A stretch of DNA of 64,000 nt from Micromonospora parva (GCF_000718515.1 NZ_JNZS01000002.1:62001-126000); one strand, 5' to 3'. Shown: positions 53,045 to 62,027, counted from the stretch's first letter. A program made the numbers and translations. Notes: a model not told the origin generated them from the letters alone.

Positions 53045-54592
53045 ATGGCGCTGTCGCAAGTGGTAGGTCGGCTGATCGGCGTACGGCAGCACCTGGTGGA
53101 CCCGGGCGGCGGTGGCGCCGACCGGGTGCCGCGACCGACCACGGCGCTGGTGGTGGGTGGCGGCATCGCCGGCATGTCGGCGGCGGTGGTGCTCGCCGAA
53201 CGGGGTGTGGCGGTCACCGTGCTGGAGGCGGCGCCCACGCTGGGCGGTCGACTGGGTGCCTGGCCGGAGGCGCTCGCCGACGGCAGCCAGCAGAACGAGC
53301 ACGGCTTCCACGCGTTCTTCCGGCAGTACTACAACTGGCGGTCCATCCTCCGCCGGGTCGACGGTGACCTGGGCTTCCTCAAGGCCATTCCGGGCTACCC
53401 GATTCTCAGCGAGCAGTGGCCCACCGAGGAGTTCGGCAAGCTGCCGCCCGCCCCACCGGCGAACCTGCTCGCGTTGCTGTTGCGCAGCCCCAGCCTGCGT
53501 CTGGCCGACCTGCGGGTGATGGATCGGGACGCCGCGCTGCCGCTGCTCAGCTACGACCCGGTGCGCACCTACGCCGACCTGGACGACACCACCGCCGACG
53601 AGCTGCTGGCGTCGTTGCGACTGCCGGACCGGGCGCGGGCGATGCTGTTCGAGGTCTTCTCGCACTCGTTCTTCAACCACGAGGCGGAGATGTCGGCGGC
53701 CGAGATGGTCGCCCAGTTCCACTTCTACCTGCTCGGCAACCCGGAGGGGTTGGCCTTCGACTGCCCTGACGAGGACTACGCCACGGCGATCTGGCAGCCG
53801 CTGACCCGGTACGTGGAGAAGCACGGCGGTCGGATCCTCACCGACTGCGCCGCCACCGGGGTGCACCACGACGGCGAGGGCTGGCGGGTGACCACCACCG
53901 ACGGCGGCAGCCACCCGGCCGGCCACGTGGTGCTCGCCGTCGACCCACCGGCGCTCGCCGCACTGGTCGCGGCCTCGCCGGACCTGGCCGAGCGGGCACC
54001 CGAGCTGGCGGCACGGATGCCCGCCTTCGGCACCCCCGGTCCGCCGTACGCGGTGGCCCGGTACTGGTGTGACGGGGACGTCGCCGCCGAGCGCGCGGTG
54101 TTCAGCGGGGTGTCCCGGCAGCCCACCCTGGACTCGGTGACGCTCTACCACCGGTTGGAGAACGAGTCGCGCCGCTGGGCGAGGCAGACCGGCGGGTCGG
54201 TCATCGAGCTGCACGCGTACGCCTGCGAACCCGGCGTGCCGGCCGAGGAGTTGGCCGAGCGGATGCGCCGCGAGCTGGTCGCGCTCTGGCCGGAGGCCGG
54301 CGACCTGCGGGTCCGCGAGCTGCGCGCGCGGGTGGAGGCGCAGGCGCCGGCTTTCACGCCGGGCAGCCACTCCTGGCGGCCGGGGGTACGCACCGACGCG
54401 ACCGGCGTCTACCTGGCCGGGGACGGCATCGCCACGGACTTCCCGAGCGCGTTGATGGAACGCTCTGCCGCGACCGGGATCATCGCCGCGAACCACATCC
54501 TGCGGGCCGAGGGCGCCGCCGCGGAGCCGGTGCGCTCGATCCGGCCGCGTGGGCTGCTGGCCGGCAGGCTGAATCGACAAAACACCACATAA
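53045..54592 (+). CDS. FAD-dependent oxidoreductase of the carotenoid/squalene desaturase type
   Basis: 515 aa. FAD-binding Rossmann motif ALVVGGGIAGMSAAVVLAERG, second motif LEAAPTLGGRLGAW, HGFHAFFRQYYNWRSILRR and a C-terminal FAD motif GVYLAGDGIATDFPSALMERSAATG. The family includes phytoene desaturases, hydroxysqualene dehydroxylase (HpnE) and carotenoid-modifying enzymes. No carotenoid or hopanoid gene is linked, so the substrate is open. ATG at 53045; an in-frame GTG at 53027 is less likely. Confidence 0.85.
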   Translation: MALSQVVGRLIGVRQHLVDPGGGGADRVPRPTTALVVGGGIAGMSAAVVLAERGVAVTVLEAAPTLGGRLGAWPEALADGSQQNEHGFHAFFRQYYNWRSILRRVDGDLGFLKAIPGYPILSEQWPTEEFGKLPPAPPANLLALLLRSPSLRLADLRVMDRDAALPLLSYDPVRTYADLDDTTADELLASLRLPDRARAMLFEVFSHSFFNHEAEMSAAEMVAQFHFYLLGNPEGLAFDCPDEDYATAIWQPLTRYVEKHGGRILTDCAATGVHHDGEGWRVTTTDGGSHPAGHVVLAVDPPALAALVAASPDLAERAPELAARMPAFGTPGPPYAVARYWCDGDVAAERAVFSGVSRQPTLDSVTLYHRLENESRRWARQTGGSVIELHAYACEPGVPAEELAERMRRELVALWPEAGDLRVRELRARVEAQAPAFTPGSHSWRPGVRTDATGVYLAGDGIATDFPSALMERSAATGIIAANHILRAEGAAAEPVRSIRPRGLLAGRLNRQNTT

Positions 54593-54659
54593 GCCCCGGC
54601 ACGCTGCCGTACGCTCGAATGATCAACCGTCGATCGGCCGGGCGGGAGGGCAGCGGGAG

Positions 54660-55868
54660 ATGTCACCACTGCACCGCGCCGGCGCGGACCACGGCTCGTC
54701 GATCGACGAGATCGGCCGCGACGACACGTACCCGCTGATCCGCGACGAGCGCGCCTGCATCGTCACCGCGCTGCGGCTCGGTTGGTGGATGGCGGACGCC
54801 TACCACCACGGGCAGCAGGCGCAGCCCCGCGCCTTCGCGGAGACCCGCCCCGCCGTACCGCCGGCCAAGCTCTCCAACCTCACCGAGATGTCCGCGCACC
54901 GGCGGATGCGGATGTACCTCGACGGGGTGGACGTCGCGGTGGCCCAGATCGTCGAACTCACCCGGCACACCGGGCCGGTGCCCGACACCTCGGCCGCCCG
55001 GACCCTGCTACCCGACCCGGGCCAGCCGGACCCCGCCGACCCGGTGCCGCTGCTGCTCGCCCTCGACGACCTCAACGTGGAGGTGCTGCGCTGGGCGATG
55101 GCCGCCAACCACCGGGTCGGGCTGGCCTACCGGTTGGGCCGATCAGTGGCCGACACCGTCCGGGCCGGTGATGTCACGCAGCTGCTGCGGCAGTTCGGCG
55201 GCCGGCACGTCCAGATCAGCCGGTGGCTGGACGAGCTGGCCAGCGTGCTGCCGCCGTACTCGGCCGCGGTGGTGCGCCGGTCGCTGGCCGATTGGGCGAG
55301 CGCCGTCGACCGCGCCGGCCACGGCGACCCGACCGAGCCGACGCCGGCCGCGCTGAGCCGGGCCCTACGCGGCCAGGGTGACCTCTGGCGGGACGTGCTG
55401 ACCGGCGGCCTGCACCCGCGCGACCTGCTCGACGAGGAGGACTACGCGGTGATCGCCAGAAACCTGATCATCCGGGACCGGCGGCTGGTGGCGCAGGCCG
55501 CCCGGGGCATCTTCTGGCCGGTGCTCGTACCCCTGCTGTTGGTGCTCTTCGCGGTCGTCGGGGTGAGCGCCGCCGCGGCCGCCGGCTCACCGACCACCCG
55601 GGCCACCGTCGCCCTGGTGGGCCTCGGCGCCGGGCTGGCCGCGATCTGGCGCTCGGTCTCCGGGCCCGCCCTGGCCGTCGCCGGTGAGGTCAACCGGCCG
55701 CTGCTGGACAGCGAACTCACCACCAGGATGGCCCTGCGGCTGAACCGGCCGCTGACCACCGCCCGGGTCGCTGTGAAAGCGGCACCCCGCACCCGCCGCC
55801 AGCGGCGACCCGAAGACACCGGCCGATCGAAATACGTTGCCCGGGTCTCCCGCGTCGACCTACCGTGA
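54660..55868 (+). CDS. Hypothetical membrane protein (402 aa)
   Basis: No family recognised. The first ~285 residues are soluble and helical (DERACIVTALRLGWWMADAYHHG; LLLALDDLNVEVLRWAMAANHRVGLAYRLGRS). Two membrane spans follow (IFWPVLVPLLLVLFAVVGVSAAAAA and ATVALVGLGAGLAAIW) and a basic C-terminal tail (TRRQRRPEDTGRSK). The ATG is preceded by GGGAGGG. Its cytoplasmic helical part could be a scaffold or toxin/effector-like module, but nothing supports a specific role. Confidence 0.7.
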   Translation: MSPLHRAGADHGSSIDEIGRDDTYPLIRDERACIVTALRLGWWMADAYHHGQQAQPRAFAETRPAVPPAKLSNLTEMSAHRRMRMYLDGVDVAVAQIVELTRHTGPVPDTSAARTLLPDPGQPDPADPVPLLLALDDLNVEVLRWAMAANHRVGLAYRLGRSVADTVRAGDVTQLLRQFGGRHVQISRWLDELASVLPPYSAAVVRRSLADWASAVDRAGHGDPTEPTPAALSRALRGQGDLWRDVLTGGLHPRDLLDEEDYAVIARNLIIRDRRLVAQAARGIFWPVLVPLLLVLFAVVGVSAAAAAGSPTTRATVALVGLGAGLAAIWRSVSGPALAVAGEVNRPLLDSELTTRMALRLNRPLTTARVAVKAAPRTRRQRRPEDTGRSKYVARVSRVDLP

Positions 55869-55903
55869 GCGCGCACTGTCAACCACCACCGCGGGAGCAG
55901 CAC

Positions 55904-55993
55904 ATGACGATGTCGCACGTCACCACCGTGCCGTCGACGCTGCCCGGTGACGGTTGCCGAGCGGAAGGTCCCCGGGCGGGCCGGCCCGACTGA
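55904..55993 (+). CDS. Possible 29-aa peptide
   Basis: Small ORF MTMSHVTTVPSTLPGDGCRA... with GGGAG seven bases before ATG, in the 210-bp gap before the HNH gene. Composition is ordinary and no homologue is known to me; it may be chance or a leader peptide. Confidence 0.2.
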   Translation: MTMSHVTTVPSTLPGDGCRAEGPRAGRPD

Positions 55994-56080
55994 CGCGTAC
56001 CCGTACGTGCCGAGCCGCCCCGTCCGACCACTGGACCGGGCGGCTTCTTGCTGTCCGCCACCAACCGGAAAGGAGTCCCG

Positions 56081-56524
56081 GTGGACGCCGTTCTCGTCAT
56101 CAACGCCGACCTCGGCCCGCTGCACCGGGTCACCGTCCAACACGCCGTCCGAATGCTCTGCCGTCGGGTGGCCGAGATCCACGAGGCCGAGCCGGACCGG
56201 GTGATCGGGGTCTTCCCGATGCCCCGGGTGGTGCGGCTGGTCCGCTACGTGGTCACCCGGTGGAGGTTCAACTCCGGGCCGGCCTGGTCGCGCGCCGGTG
56301 TGCTGCGCCGCGACGACCGGTGCTGCGCGTACTGCGGTGGGCCGGCATCCACCGTCGACCACGTCCTGCCCCGCTCACGCGGCGGCCGGAACACCTGGCG
56401 GAACACCACGGCCGCCTGCTACGCCTGCAACCAGCGCAAGGGGGACCGGACGCCAGCGGAGGCGGGCATGCCGCTGCGCCGGGAGCCCGTGAACCCGGGC
56501 TGGGGGGTGCTGGCCGGGCGGTGA
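56081..56524 (+). CDS. HNH endonuclease
   Basis: 147 aa. An N-terminal ~65-residue segment (ADLGPLHRVTVQHAVRMLCRRVAEIHE) precedes the HNH zinc-finger nuclease: CAYCGG, TVDHVLPRSRGG (catalytic His), NTTAACYACNQRKGDR (Asn and second CxxC). Free-standing HNH proteins of this type are abundant in actinobacteria and their targets are mostly unknown. GTG at 56081 follows AAAGGAG, which is stronger than the upstream in-frame ATG at 56048. Confidence 0.9.
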   Translation: MDAVLVINADLGPLHRVTVQHAVRMLCRRVAEIHEAEPDRVIGVFPMPRVVRLVRYVVTRWRFNSGPAWSRAGVLRRDDRCCAYCGGPASTVDHVLPRSRGGRNTWRNTTAACYACNQRKGDRTPAEAGMPLRREPVNPGWGVLAGR

Positions 56525-56530
56525 TGGACC

Positions 56531-56589
56531 GGCCGGCGGGAACGGGGGGCCGCGGCCCGGGTACGTCCTGGGCGCGGCACCCGCCGGCC
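56531..56589. terminator. Terminator hairpin between HNH and kinase genes
   Basis: GGCCGGCGGG / CCCGCCGGCC, perfect 10-bp arms around a GC-rich loop, between the convergent stops at 56524 and 56597. Confidence 0.65.
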
Positions 56590-56596
56590 CCCCCAT

Positions 56597-58201
56597 TCAG
56601 ACGTCGCGTTCCTTGACCGTCGACCTCAGGTGACCACCGGGGCACTGCACCCGGATCTCGCTGCGGTGCTCGGTGGAGGTCAACCCGACAACGATCTGCT
56701 TCGCCGGCCCCGGGTCGTACGCCTCGGCCCGGAAGCCAGGCGCGAGCGTCACCGCGAGCACCTCGACCGTCTTCCCCACGCAGCGGACGGTGACCGTCCC
56801 GCCGCGTCCGGCGACGGGTACGCCAGCGCCGGGGGTGGGAGTCGGCGCGACCGTGGTCGGGGTCGGGGTCGGGACTCCAGTGGTGGCGGTCGGGCCGGGG
56901 GCCACTGTTCCGCCCGGACCGGTCGGGGGGCCGGTCCGGGCGGCGGTGGCGGTGCTCCTGGTCCGCGGTACGGCGGACGGCCCGACGTCGACCGGGTCGG
57001 TCGGCTCCTCGGTGCTGGGCATCCCCACCGTGGTGGTGCCCGGGCCGCTGCCGGCCGGCGCGGCGCCCTGTCCGGGCCGACGGTTGCTGGAGTCGCCGAG
57101 CGACCCGGCCAGCGCCACCGCGGCGATAACGGCCCCGCCGACGGTCAGGATGGCGCGGCCCCGACGCCACGGAGGACGCCGCACCGGCACCGCCGAGCCG
57201 CTGCTCGGCCTGGCGCTGCTCGGCTTGGCGCTGCCCGTCCCGGCGCTGGCCCTCCCGGCGCTGGCCCTCCCGGCGTTGCTCGACGTCGCGGTCGCCGGAT
57301 CGGCGCTGGTCGGATCGGCGCTGGTCGGATCGGCGCTGGTCGGACTGGCGCTGGTCGCCGTTGGTTCGACGGCGGCCACTGCGGGTGCGGCCGCGCTGGC
57401 GGCGGCGAGCAGGATGCGGGCCGCGTCGGCTGCCGACGGCCGGTCGGCGGGGTCGCGAGCCAGGCACCAGCGGTAGAGCCGGTGCACCTCGGGCGGCACG
57501 CCGTCGATCGGGGGCAGCGGGTCCGGCTCGACGTGGGTGTGCGCGCGGAGCATCCCGGTCTGCGCGTCGGCGGGCCAGGGCAGTCGGCCGGTGAGCACCC
57601 GGTGCAGCAGCAGGCCGAGGGCGTACACGTCGCTGGCCGGCAGCACCTCGCCGGCCAGCAACCGCTCCGGTGCCAGGTACGCCGGTGTGCCCAGCAGCCG
57701 CCCCTCGAAGTCGATCTCCGGCGCGCCGGCGGCTGCCGCGATGCCGAAGTCGAGCACCTTCGCCCCGGTCGGCGTGAGCATCACGTTGCTCGGCTTGATG
57801 TCGCGGTGCACCAACCCCTGCTCGTGCGCGGCGGCGAGCGCCGAGCCCACCTCGGCGCACACCCGCAACCCGGCGCGCGGCGGCAACGGACCGACCACCA
57901 ACCGGTGTTCGAGGGTGTGACCGCCGAGCAACTCCATCACCACGAACGGGACCGCGACACCCTCCAGCGTCGACTCGCCGTAGTCGTAGACGCTGGTGAC
58001 ATGCGGATGCGACAGCCGGGCCGCCGCCTTGGCCTCGCCCCGGATCCGCTGTCCGGCGTTGCTGTCCGAGGCGACCAGCACCTTCACCGCCACGTCCCGT
58101 TCGAGCACCTCGTCGTACGCCCGGTGCACCGCCGACATGCCGCCACTGCCGAGACGCTCCAGGAGCCGGTAGCGGCCCGCAAGCAACTGATCACGCTGCA
58201 C
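56597..58201 (-). CDS. Membrane Ser/Thr protein kinase
   Basis: 534 aa. Hanks-type kinase (~1-265): GSGGMSAVHRA loop, VAVKVL Lys, HRDIKPSNV catalytic loop, VLDFGIA, GTPAYLAPE. A Thr/Ser/Ala linker holds repeated TSADP and AGRAS units. One membrane span near 345 (AILTVGGAVIAAVALAG), a Pro/Thr-rich extracytoplasmic stretch and a ~70-residue beta-rich terminal domain with two Cys (VRCVGKTVEV; RVQCPGGH). Not a PASTA kinase, so the ligand is unknown. GTG start at 58201. Confidence 0.93.
   Translation of the reverse strand: MQRDQLLAGRYRLLERLGSGGMSAVHRAYDEVLERDVAVKVLVASDSNAGQRIRGEAKAAARLSHPHVTSVYDYGESTLEGVAVPFVVMELLGGHTLEHRLVVGPLPPRAGLRVCAEVGSALAAAHEQGLVHRDIKPSNVMLTPTGAKVLDFGIAAAAGAPEIDFEGRLLGTPAYLAPERLLAGEVLPASDVYALGLLLHRVLTGRLPWPADAQTGMLRAHTHVEPDPLPPIDGVPPEVHRLYRWCLARDPADRPSAADAARILLAAASAAAPAVAAVEPTATSASPTSADPTSADPTSADPATATSSNAGRASAGRASAGTGSAKPSSARPSSGSAVPVRRPPWRRGRAILTVGGAVIAAVALAGSLGDSSNRRPGQGAAPAGSGPGTTTVGMPSTEEPTDPVDVGPSAVPRTRSTATAARTGPPTGPGGTVAPGPTATTGVPTPTPTTVAPTPTPGAGVPVAGRGGTVTVRCVGKTVEVLAVTLAPGFRAEAYDPGPAKQIVVGLTSTEHRSEIRVQCPGGHLRSTVKERDV
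57297..57356 (-). repeat. 15-bp tandem repeat inside the kinase linker
   Basis: Three identical GGATCGGCGCTGGTC units plus one degenerate unit encode repeated TSADP pentapeptides. A neighbouring 15-bp repeat (~57230-57280) encodes AGRAS units. Linker length may vary between strains. Confidence 0.85.
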
Positions 58202-58279
58202 GACGGACAGCCTGCCGTACCGGCCCGGCGTGGGGCCACCCGGGATCGAGGTATCGCGATGATTGGACGCGGGCTTCGG

Positions 58280-58870
58280 CTATCGCCCGCCGAGATCCGG
58301 GTGGGCCCGCAGGAACGCCTCCCCCTGGCGGGCAGCCCGAAGGACCAGCACGATCAGGACGGCCCAGATCACCACCAGCAGCCCACCGATCACCACGTGG
58401 AACGGCGCGAACCCCAGGAACGCCTGACCGGCACCCGTCATCGCCAACCCGGCGATGACCAGCACGAACCAACGTTGGGCGATGGCCTGACGGGCCGTCT
58501 CCACGAGGAGGGCCGGGTCCTCGCCGGGCTCGGGTGTGCCGCGCCGAACCTGCCGCCCCAACCGTCGGCGGCGCGACCAACTGAGCGTCGTCAGCGGTGA
58601 CTGTCGACGGTTGGCGCGATACCGGCCGGTGCGTACGGCCCACACGATTGCCACGATCTCGACGCCCAGGCCGAGCAGACACAGGGCCGCGCCGAAGGTG
58701 CTCGCCCAGCGCGGCGGGTCGCCGTCGAAGATGCCGGTGTCCGCACCGCCCACCGCGCTGCCGATCACCAGCCCGCCGACCACCACGACCAGCAGCACGA
58801 CGGCGAGAACCGGACCAGTTCGACGTCTTCCCCGTCCGGTGCGCTCCGGTGGCGTCGCCGGTGTGTCCAT
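58280..58870 (-). CDS. Four-span hypothetical membrane protein (196 aa)
   Basis: Hydrophobic spans near 19-38 (VLAVVLLVVVVGGLVIGSAV), 57-78, 135-152 and 158-180, with a basic cytoplasmic loop between spans 2 and 3 (YRANRRQSPLTTLSWSRRRRLGRQVRR). No enzyme motif is seen. Upstream of the kinase gene on the same strand with a 78-bp gap, so a shared transcript is possible. Function unknown. Confidence 0.75.
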   Translation of the reverse strand: MDTPATPPERTGRGRRRTGPVLAVVLLVVVVGGLVIGSAVGGADTGIFDGDPPRWASTFGAALCLLGLGVEIVAIVWAVRTGRYRANRRQSPLTTLSWSRRRRLGRQVRRGTPEPGEDPALLVETARQAIAQRWFVLVIAGLAMTGAGQAFLGFAPFHVVIGGLLVVIWAVLIVLVLRAARQGEAFLRAHPDLGGR

Positions 58871-58933
58871 AGTGGCCCCCCGATCACCGTGTGGAGCGGG
58901 GACTACCCATCGACGCGGGAAGCTGAAACGCGG

Positions 58934-59701
58934 TCAGTCGCCGGTCGGTGGTCGCCAGGCGAAGCGGGGCATACGGCGTTCGGCGACGGCCGCGACACCC
59001 TCCCTGGCCTCGCCCGTGGTCGTCACCTTCCGGTGCCACCAGGCGATCCGCGCGGGTTCGGCCCGATCGTCGATGATCTCCTTGGCGGCGGCGATGCTCA
59101 CCGGTGAACGCTGGGCGATGGTGGCGGTCAGCTCGTCCACCCGCGCGGCGAGTCGGTCGGCCGGCAGCACCTCGTCGACCAGGCCGATCCGCAGCGCCCG
59201 CTCGGCGTCGATCAGCTCGGCGGTGAACAGCAGATGCTTGGCGGCGGACGGACCGATCAGCCGGGCCAGCCGGCGCGTCGTCGGCGCCGGATAGACCAGC
59301 CCGAGCCGGGCCGGCGGTACGCCGAACCGGGCGTCGTCAGCGGCGATCCGCAGGTCGCAGGCGACCGCCAGCTGTGCCCCACCCCCGACGCAGGCGCCCC
59401 GGACGGCCGCGACCGTCGGCTTGGCGAATCGGGCCAGCCGTTCCTCGGCGGCCACCGCGATGCTGGTGTCACCGGCGTCCAACAGTTCGGCCAGATCACC
59501 GAGGTCGGCACCGGCGCAGAAGGCGTCACCGGCACCGGTGAGCACCAACGCCCGTACGTCGGGGTCGGGCTCCAGCCGGTCGAGCAGTTCGGGGAGCTGA
59601 CGCCACATGGCCGCGGTCATCGCGTTGCGCCGAGCCGGGTTGTGGATCACCACTGTCGCGACCGGTCCGGTCACCTCGACTGTCAACTCCGCATCCGACA
59701 C
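58934..59701 (-). CDS. Enoyl-CoA hydratase/isomerase family protein
   Basis: 255-aa crotonase-fold enzyme. NPARRNAMTAAMWRQL and the oxyanion-hole segments AGDAFCAGADLGDL and GACVGGGAQLAVACDLRIAADDA are clear. The position equivalent to Glu144 is Gly/Ala (GGGAQL) while the Glu164 region reads PPARLGLVYPA, so it lacks one or both hydratase Glu residues and may catalyse another crotonase reaction. GTG at 59701 follows GAGGAGG. Single gene, no adjacent acyl-CoA enzymes. Confidence 0.9.
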   Translation of the reverse strand: MSDAELTVEVTGPVATVVIHNPARRNAMTAAMWRQLPELLDRLEPDPDVRALVLTGAGDAFCAGADLGDLAELLDAGDTSIAVAAEERLARFAKPTVAAVRGACVGGGAQLAVACDLRIAADDARFGVPPARLGLVYPAPTTRRLARLIGPSAAKHLLFTAELIDAERALRIGLVDEVLPADRLAARVDELTATIAQRSPVSIAAAKEIIDDRAEPARIAWWHRKVTTTGEAREGVAAVAERRMPRFAWRPPTGD

Positions 59702-59767
59702 GCCCACCTCCTCATCCGCGCCACAGTGCGCGACGACGCCAACCGACCCGCGACGCCGACCTGGCCG

Positions 59768-59861
59768 CGACGCCGCAGGCCCGGTCGCCCCGACGCCGCA
59801 CGCCCGGTCGCCCGGTCGCCGCGACGCCCGACGCCGCACGCCGAAGCACCCCGACGCCGCA
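59768..59861. repeat. Degenerate CGACGCCGCA repeats
   Basis: CGACGCCGCA occurs at 59768, 59791, 59829 and 59852 (spacings 23, 38 and 23), separated by CCCGGTCGCC-like units. Low-complexity, non-coding, between the enoyl-CoA hydratase start and the family A palindrome; the rest of 59702-60105 holds no gene. Confidence 0.6.
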
Positions 59862-59936
59862 CACCAACCCCGGCGACCATAACCGCGCCGACCCGCGACC
59901 GATCGGCCAGGCTGGCCCGCCGCACGCGTGGTGCTG

Positions 59937-59989
59937 GGCAATCTTGGACAGTTTCCGTTGGCGCGTAACGGAAACTGTCCAAGATTGCC
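59937..59989. repeat. Long palindrome, family A copy 2
   Basis: Perfect 23-bp arms (59937-59959 and 59967-59989) around a 7-nt loop GGCGCGT. The core ATCTTGGACAGTTTCCGTT is identical to the 2406 element. As there, it lies in a divergent gap, 116 bp before a plus-strand start. Confidence 0.88.
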
Positions 59990-60105
59990 GGAAACCGAGC
60001 GAGGCACGGGCCGAGGACCACCGTGCGGCTCGGATATCGACGGCGCCCGTTCGGGGGAGGCCCGTGACATGGGAACCGACGCTGCGGGCCGCGCGTCCGA
60101 CGGGG

Positions 60106-60636
60106 ATGAGAGCCACCTCGACAACCGGCGCCACAGTCGCGCTACTGGTCACCCTGCTGGCCGGGTGCACCAGCACCGACCGGGCCGGCACCGCCGGAAA
60201 TCCTCCTCCGAACACCCCCGCCCCGACGGCCACCGTCCCGACCGCCGGCACCTCAACGCCCGGCTCCACCCCCACGGCCGCCGGTGCCGCAGCCGCCCAG
60301 GTGACGCTGCGGAGTTCGGGCGGCTTCGCGGGCCGCGGCGACGTCGTGACCGTCGAGCCGGACGGTCGGTGGACCGCTGTGGACCGGGCCGGCAGCCGGC
60401 GCACCGGTCGGCTCAGCCCCGCCGACCTGGGCAGCCTGACGGCTCTGGCCGCCGACCCCCGGCTCGCCGCCGAGGCGGGGCAACCGACCACCGCTACCAA
60501 CTGCGCGGACGTGATGCACTACCGCCTCACCGTGGGCAGCACCGAAACCGGGTACGCCGACTGCCCGGCCGAGGGGCCCCCGCCGCCGGCTACGCAGGCC
60601 CTGGTCAAGCTGCTGCTGCGGGCCACCGGCACCTAG
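60106..60636 (+). CDS. Putative lipoprotein paralogous to the one at 1-396
   Basis: About 176 aa. Signal peptide ATSTTGATVALLVTLLAG with lipobox LAGC, a Thr/Pro-rich linker, then a ~110-residue domain: LRSSGGFAGRGDVVTVEPDGRW, GRLSPADLGSLTALAADPRL and a T..C motif with a second Cys (YADC). The SGGFAG start recalls the emfourin-type protease-inhibitor fold, but this is only a pattern resemblance. GTG at 60064 (after GGGGGAGG) is an alternative start. Convergent and overlapping by 4 bp with the histidine phosphatase gene. Confidence 0.75.
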   Translation: MRATSTTGATVALLVTLLAGCTSTDRAGTAGNPPPNTPAPTATVPTAGTSTPGSTPTAAGAAAAQVTLRSSGGFAGRGDVVTVEPDGRWTAVDRAGSRRTGRLSPADLGSLTALAADPRLAAEAGQPTTATNCADVMHYRLTVGSTETGYADCPAEGPPPPATQALVKLLLRATGT

Positions 60637-61277
60637 ACCAGGTAGTCCGGGGGCAGGCCGGTGCCCCGCAACTCCGCCGGAAGGTGGGCGACGTCGTTGA
60701 CGGCGATCAGGTTCGGCGGGCCGGAGGGGCTGTACCGGATCACGGTCAAACCCGCGTTGTGCGAGTTCAAGCCCAGCCACCGCTGCTCCGGCGCGTCGAG
60801 GGCGTGCCGTACCAGCCAGCCGATCAGGAAGGTGTGCGTCACGACCAGCTCGCGGACCGGCTCGTCACCGGCTGTCGCCCCGGTGGCCGGACCGGCGAAC
60901 CGCCGCACGGCCGCCGCCGTCACCTGCGGCCCGTCGACCCGCTGGGCCGCCGAGAACTGGGCCAGGAATGTCGCGTACGCGGGCGGCAGGTCGGTCGGGT
61001 CCGTGTCGTGTGGAAGGTGGTCACCGGCCAGCTCCGTCTCGTACACCGGAACATCGGGCAGTGACGTGGCGATCAGCGCGGCGGTCTGCGCGGCCCGGCG
61101 CAGCGGCCCGTGGTGGACGGCGGCGAACCGGCGGCCGCGCAGGCGTTCGCCGAGCAGGGTGGCCTGCTGCCGACCGCGCTCGGACAGGCCGGTGTCGGGC
61201 TCCTCGGCGGTTGAGCCGTTCAGCTCGGACAGGTCCTGCTCGGCGTGTCTGGTCAGGTACAGCAGTCGCGTCGCCAT
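60633..61277 (-). CDS. Histidine phosphatase superfamily protein
   Basis: 214 aa. Catalytic YLTRHAEQ (RHG variant RHA), TGLSERGRQQATLLGERLRG, HGPLRRAAQTA and the second catalytic His in VVTHTFLIGWLVRHAL. Phosphoglycerate-mutase-like fold, substrates range from phospho-proteins to sugar phosphates. ATG at 61277 is preceded by GAGGTG. The stop overlaps the convergent lipoprotein stop by 4 bp. Confidence 0.92.
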   Translation of the reverse strand: MATRLLYLTRHAEQDLSELNGSTAEEPDTGLSERGRQQATLLGERLRGRRFAAVHHGPLRRAAQTAALIATSLPDVPVYETELAGDHLPHDTDPTDLPPAYATFLAQFSAAQRVDGPQVTAAAVRRFAGPATGATAGDEPVRELVVTHTFLIGWLVRHALDAPEQRWLGLNSHNAGLTVIRYSPSGPPNLIAVNDVAHLPAELRGTGLPPDYLV

Positions 61278-61345
61278 GGCTGACACCTCAACACACCGGG
61301 AGGCACGGTCGCGACCCCGTGCCTCCCGGCCCCGCACACGTCGGC

Positions 61346-62017
61346 TCAGTCGGTCCGACCGGATGCCGCTCGCGCGAAGGTGACCGACACCCACAGCCAA
61401 CCGGCCGACACCGCCAAGCCGAACGCCACCATTACTGCCGGTGCCGGCCGGACGATCAGCGTCACCCAGGCCACCGCGAAGAACACCCCGGTCACCAGGC
61501 TGTACGCGGCCCGACCGCGCGCCCCGTGCCGTGCGGCCCGACGGGCCGCCAGCACCGTCGCCGCGATCAGCGACCCGAAGGCGACCGCCGCCACCAGGAA
61601 GTGCAGACCCCCGTGCCAACTGATCTCACCGGCACCCCGAGGCGTACCGACCGGGAACCCGTCGGCCGGATCGGCGCTGAAGATCGCCGCCCCGACCAGG
61701 CCCAGGCCGTACAGCGCGAGCAGTCGGGGCAGCCAGACCGACCGGTCACCGTCGCCGGCACGGCGGCGCAGCGCCCCGGCGGCCAGCACGCAGAGCACTC
61801 CGCTGACCAGGAACGTGACGATCTGGATCCAGCCCAGCTCGCCGGTGCTCAGCACGCTGACCGGGTGCCGGCGAAAGTCGAAGCCGTCCCGGGTCGACGC
61901 CTGCGCGATCGCCGAGCCGGCGAAGATCGGGCCGGCGAGCACCCCGCCGATCAGCAGTGCGCGGTCCCGACCGACAGCCGCCGGCCGGACCAGTGGAAGA
62001 GACGCGGCCTGACTCAT
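61346..62017 (-). CDS. DUF998 membrane protein
   Basis: 223 aa with ~6 spans. RRHPVSVLSTGELGWIQIVTFLVSGVL is the DUF998 signature region, and DPADGFPVGTPRGAGEISWHGGLHFLVA carries conserved His/Gly. Function unknown. The stop of the VOC gene is 10 bp before its ATG; the three genes AraC-VOC-DUF998 may be one operon. Confidence 0.9.
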   Translation of the reverse strand: MSQAASLPLVRPAAVGRDRALLIGGVLAGPIFAGSAIAQASTRDGFDFRRHPVSVLSTGELGWIQIVTFLVSGVLCVLAAGALRRRAGDGDRSVWLPRLLALYGLGLVGAAIFSADPADGFPVGTPRGAGEISWHGGLHFLVAAVAFGSLIAATVLAARRAARHGARGRAAYSLVTGVFFAVAWVTLIVRPAPAVMVAFGLAVSAGWLWVSVTFARAASGRTD

Positions 62018-62027
62018 CGTCCGCCCC

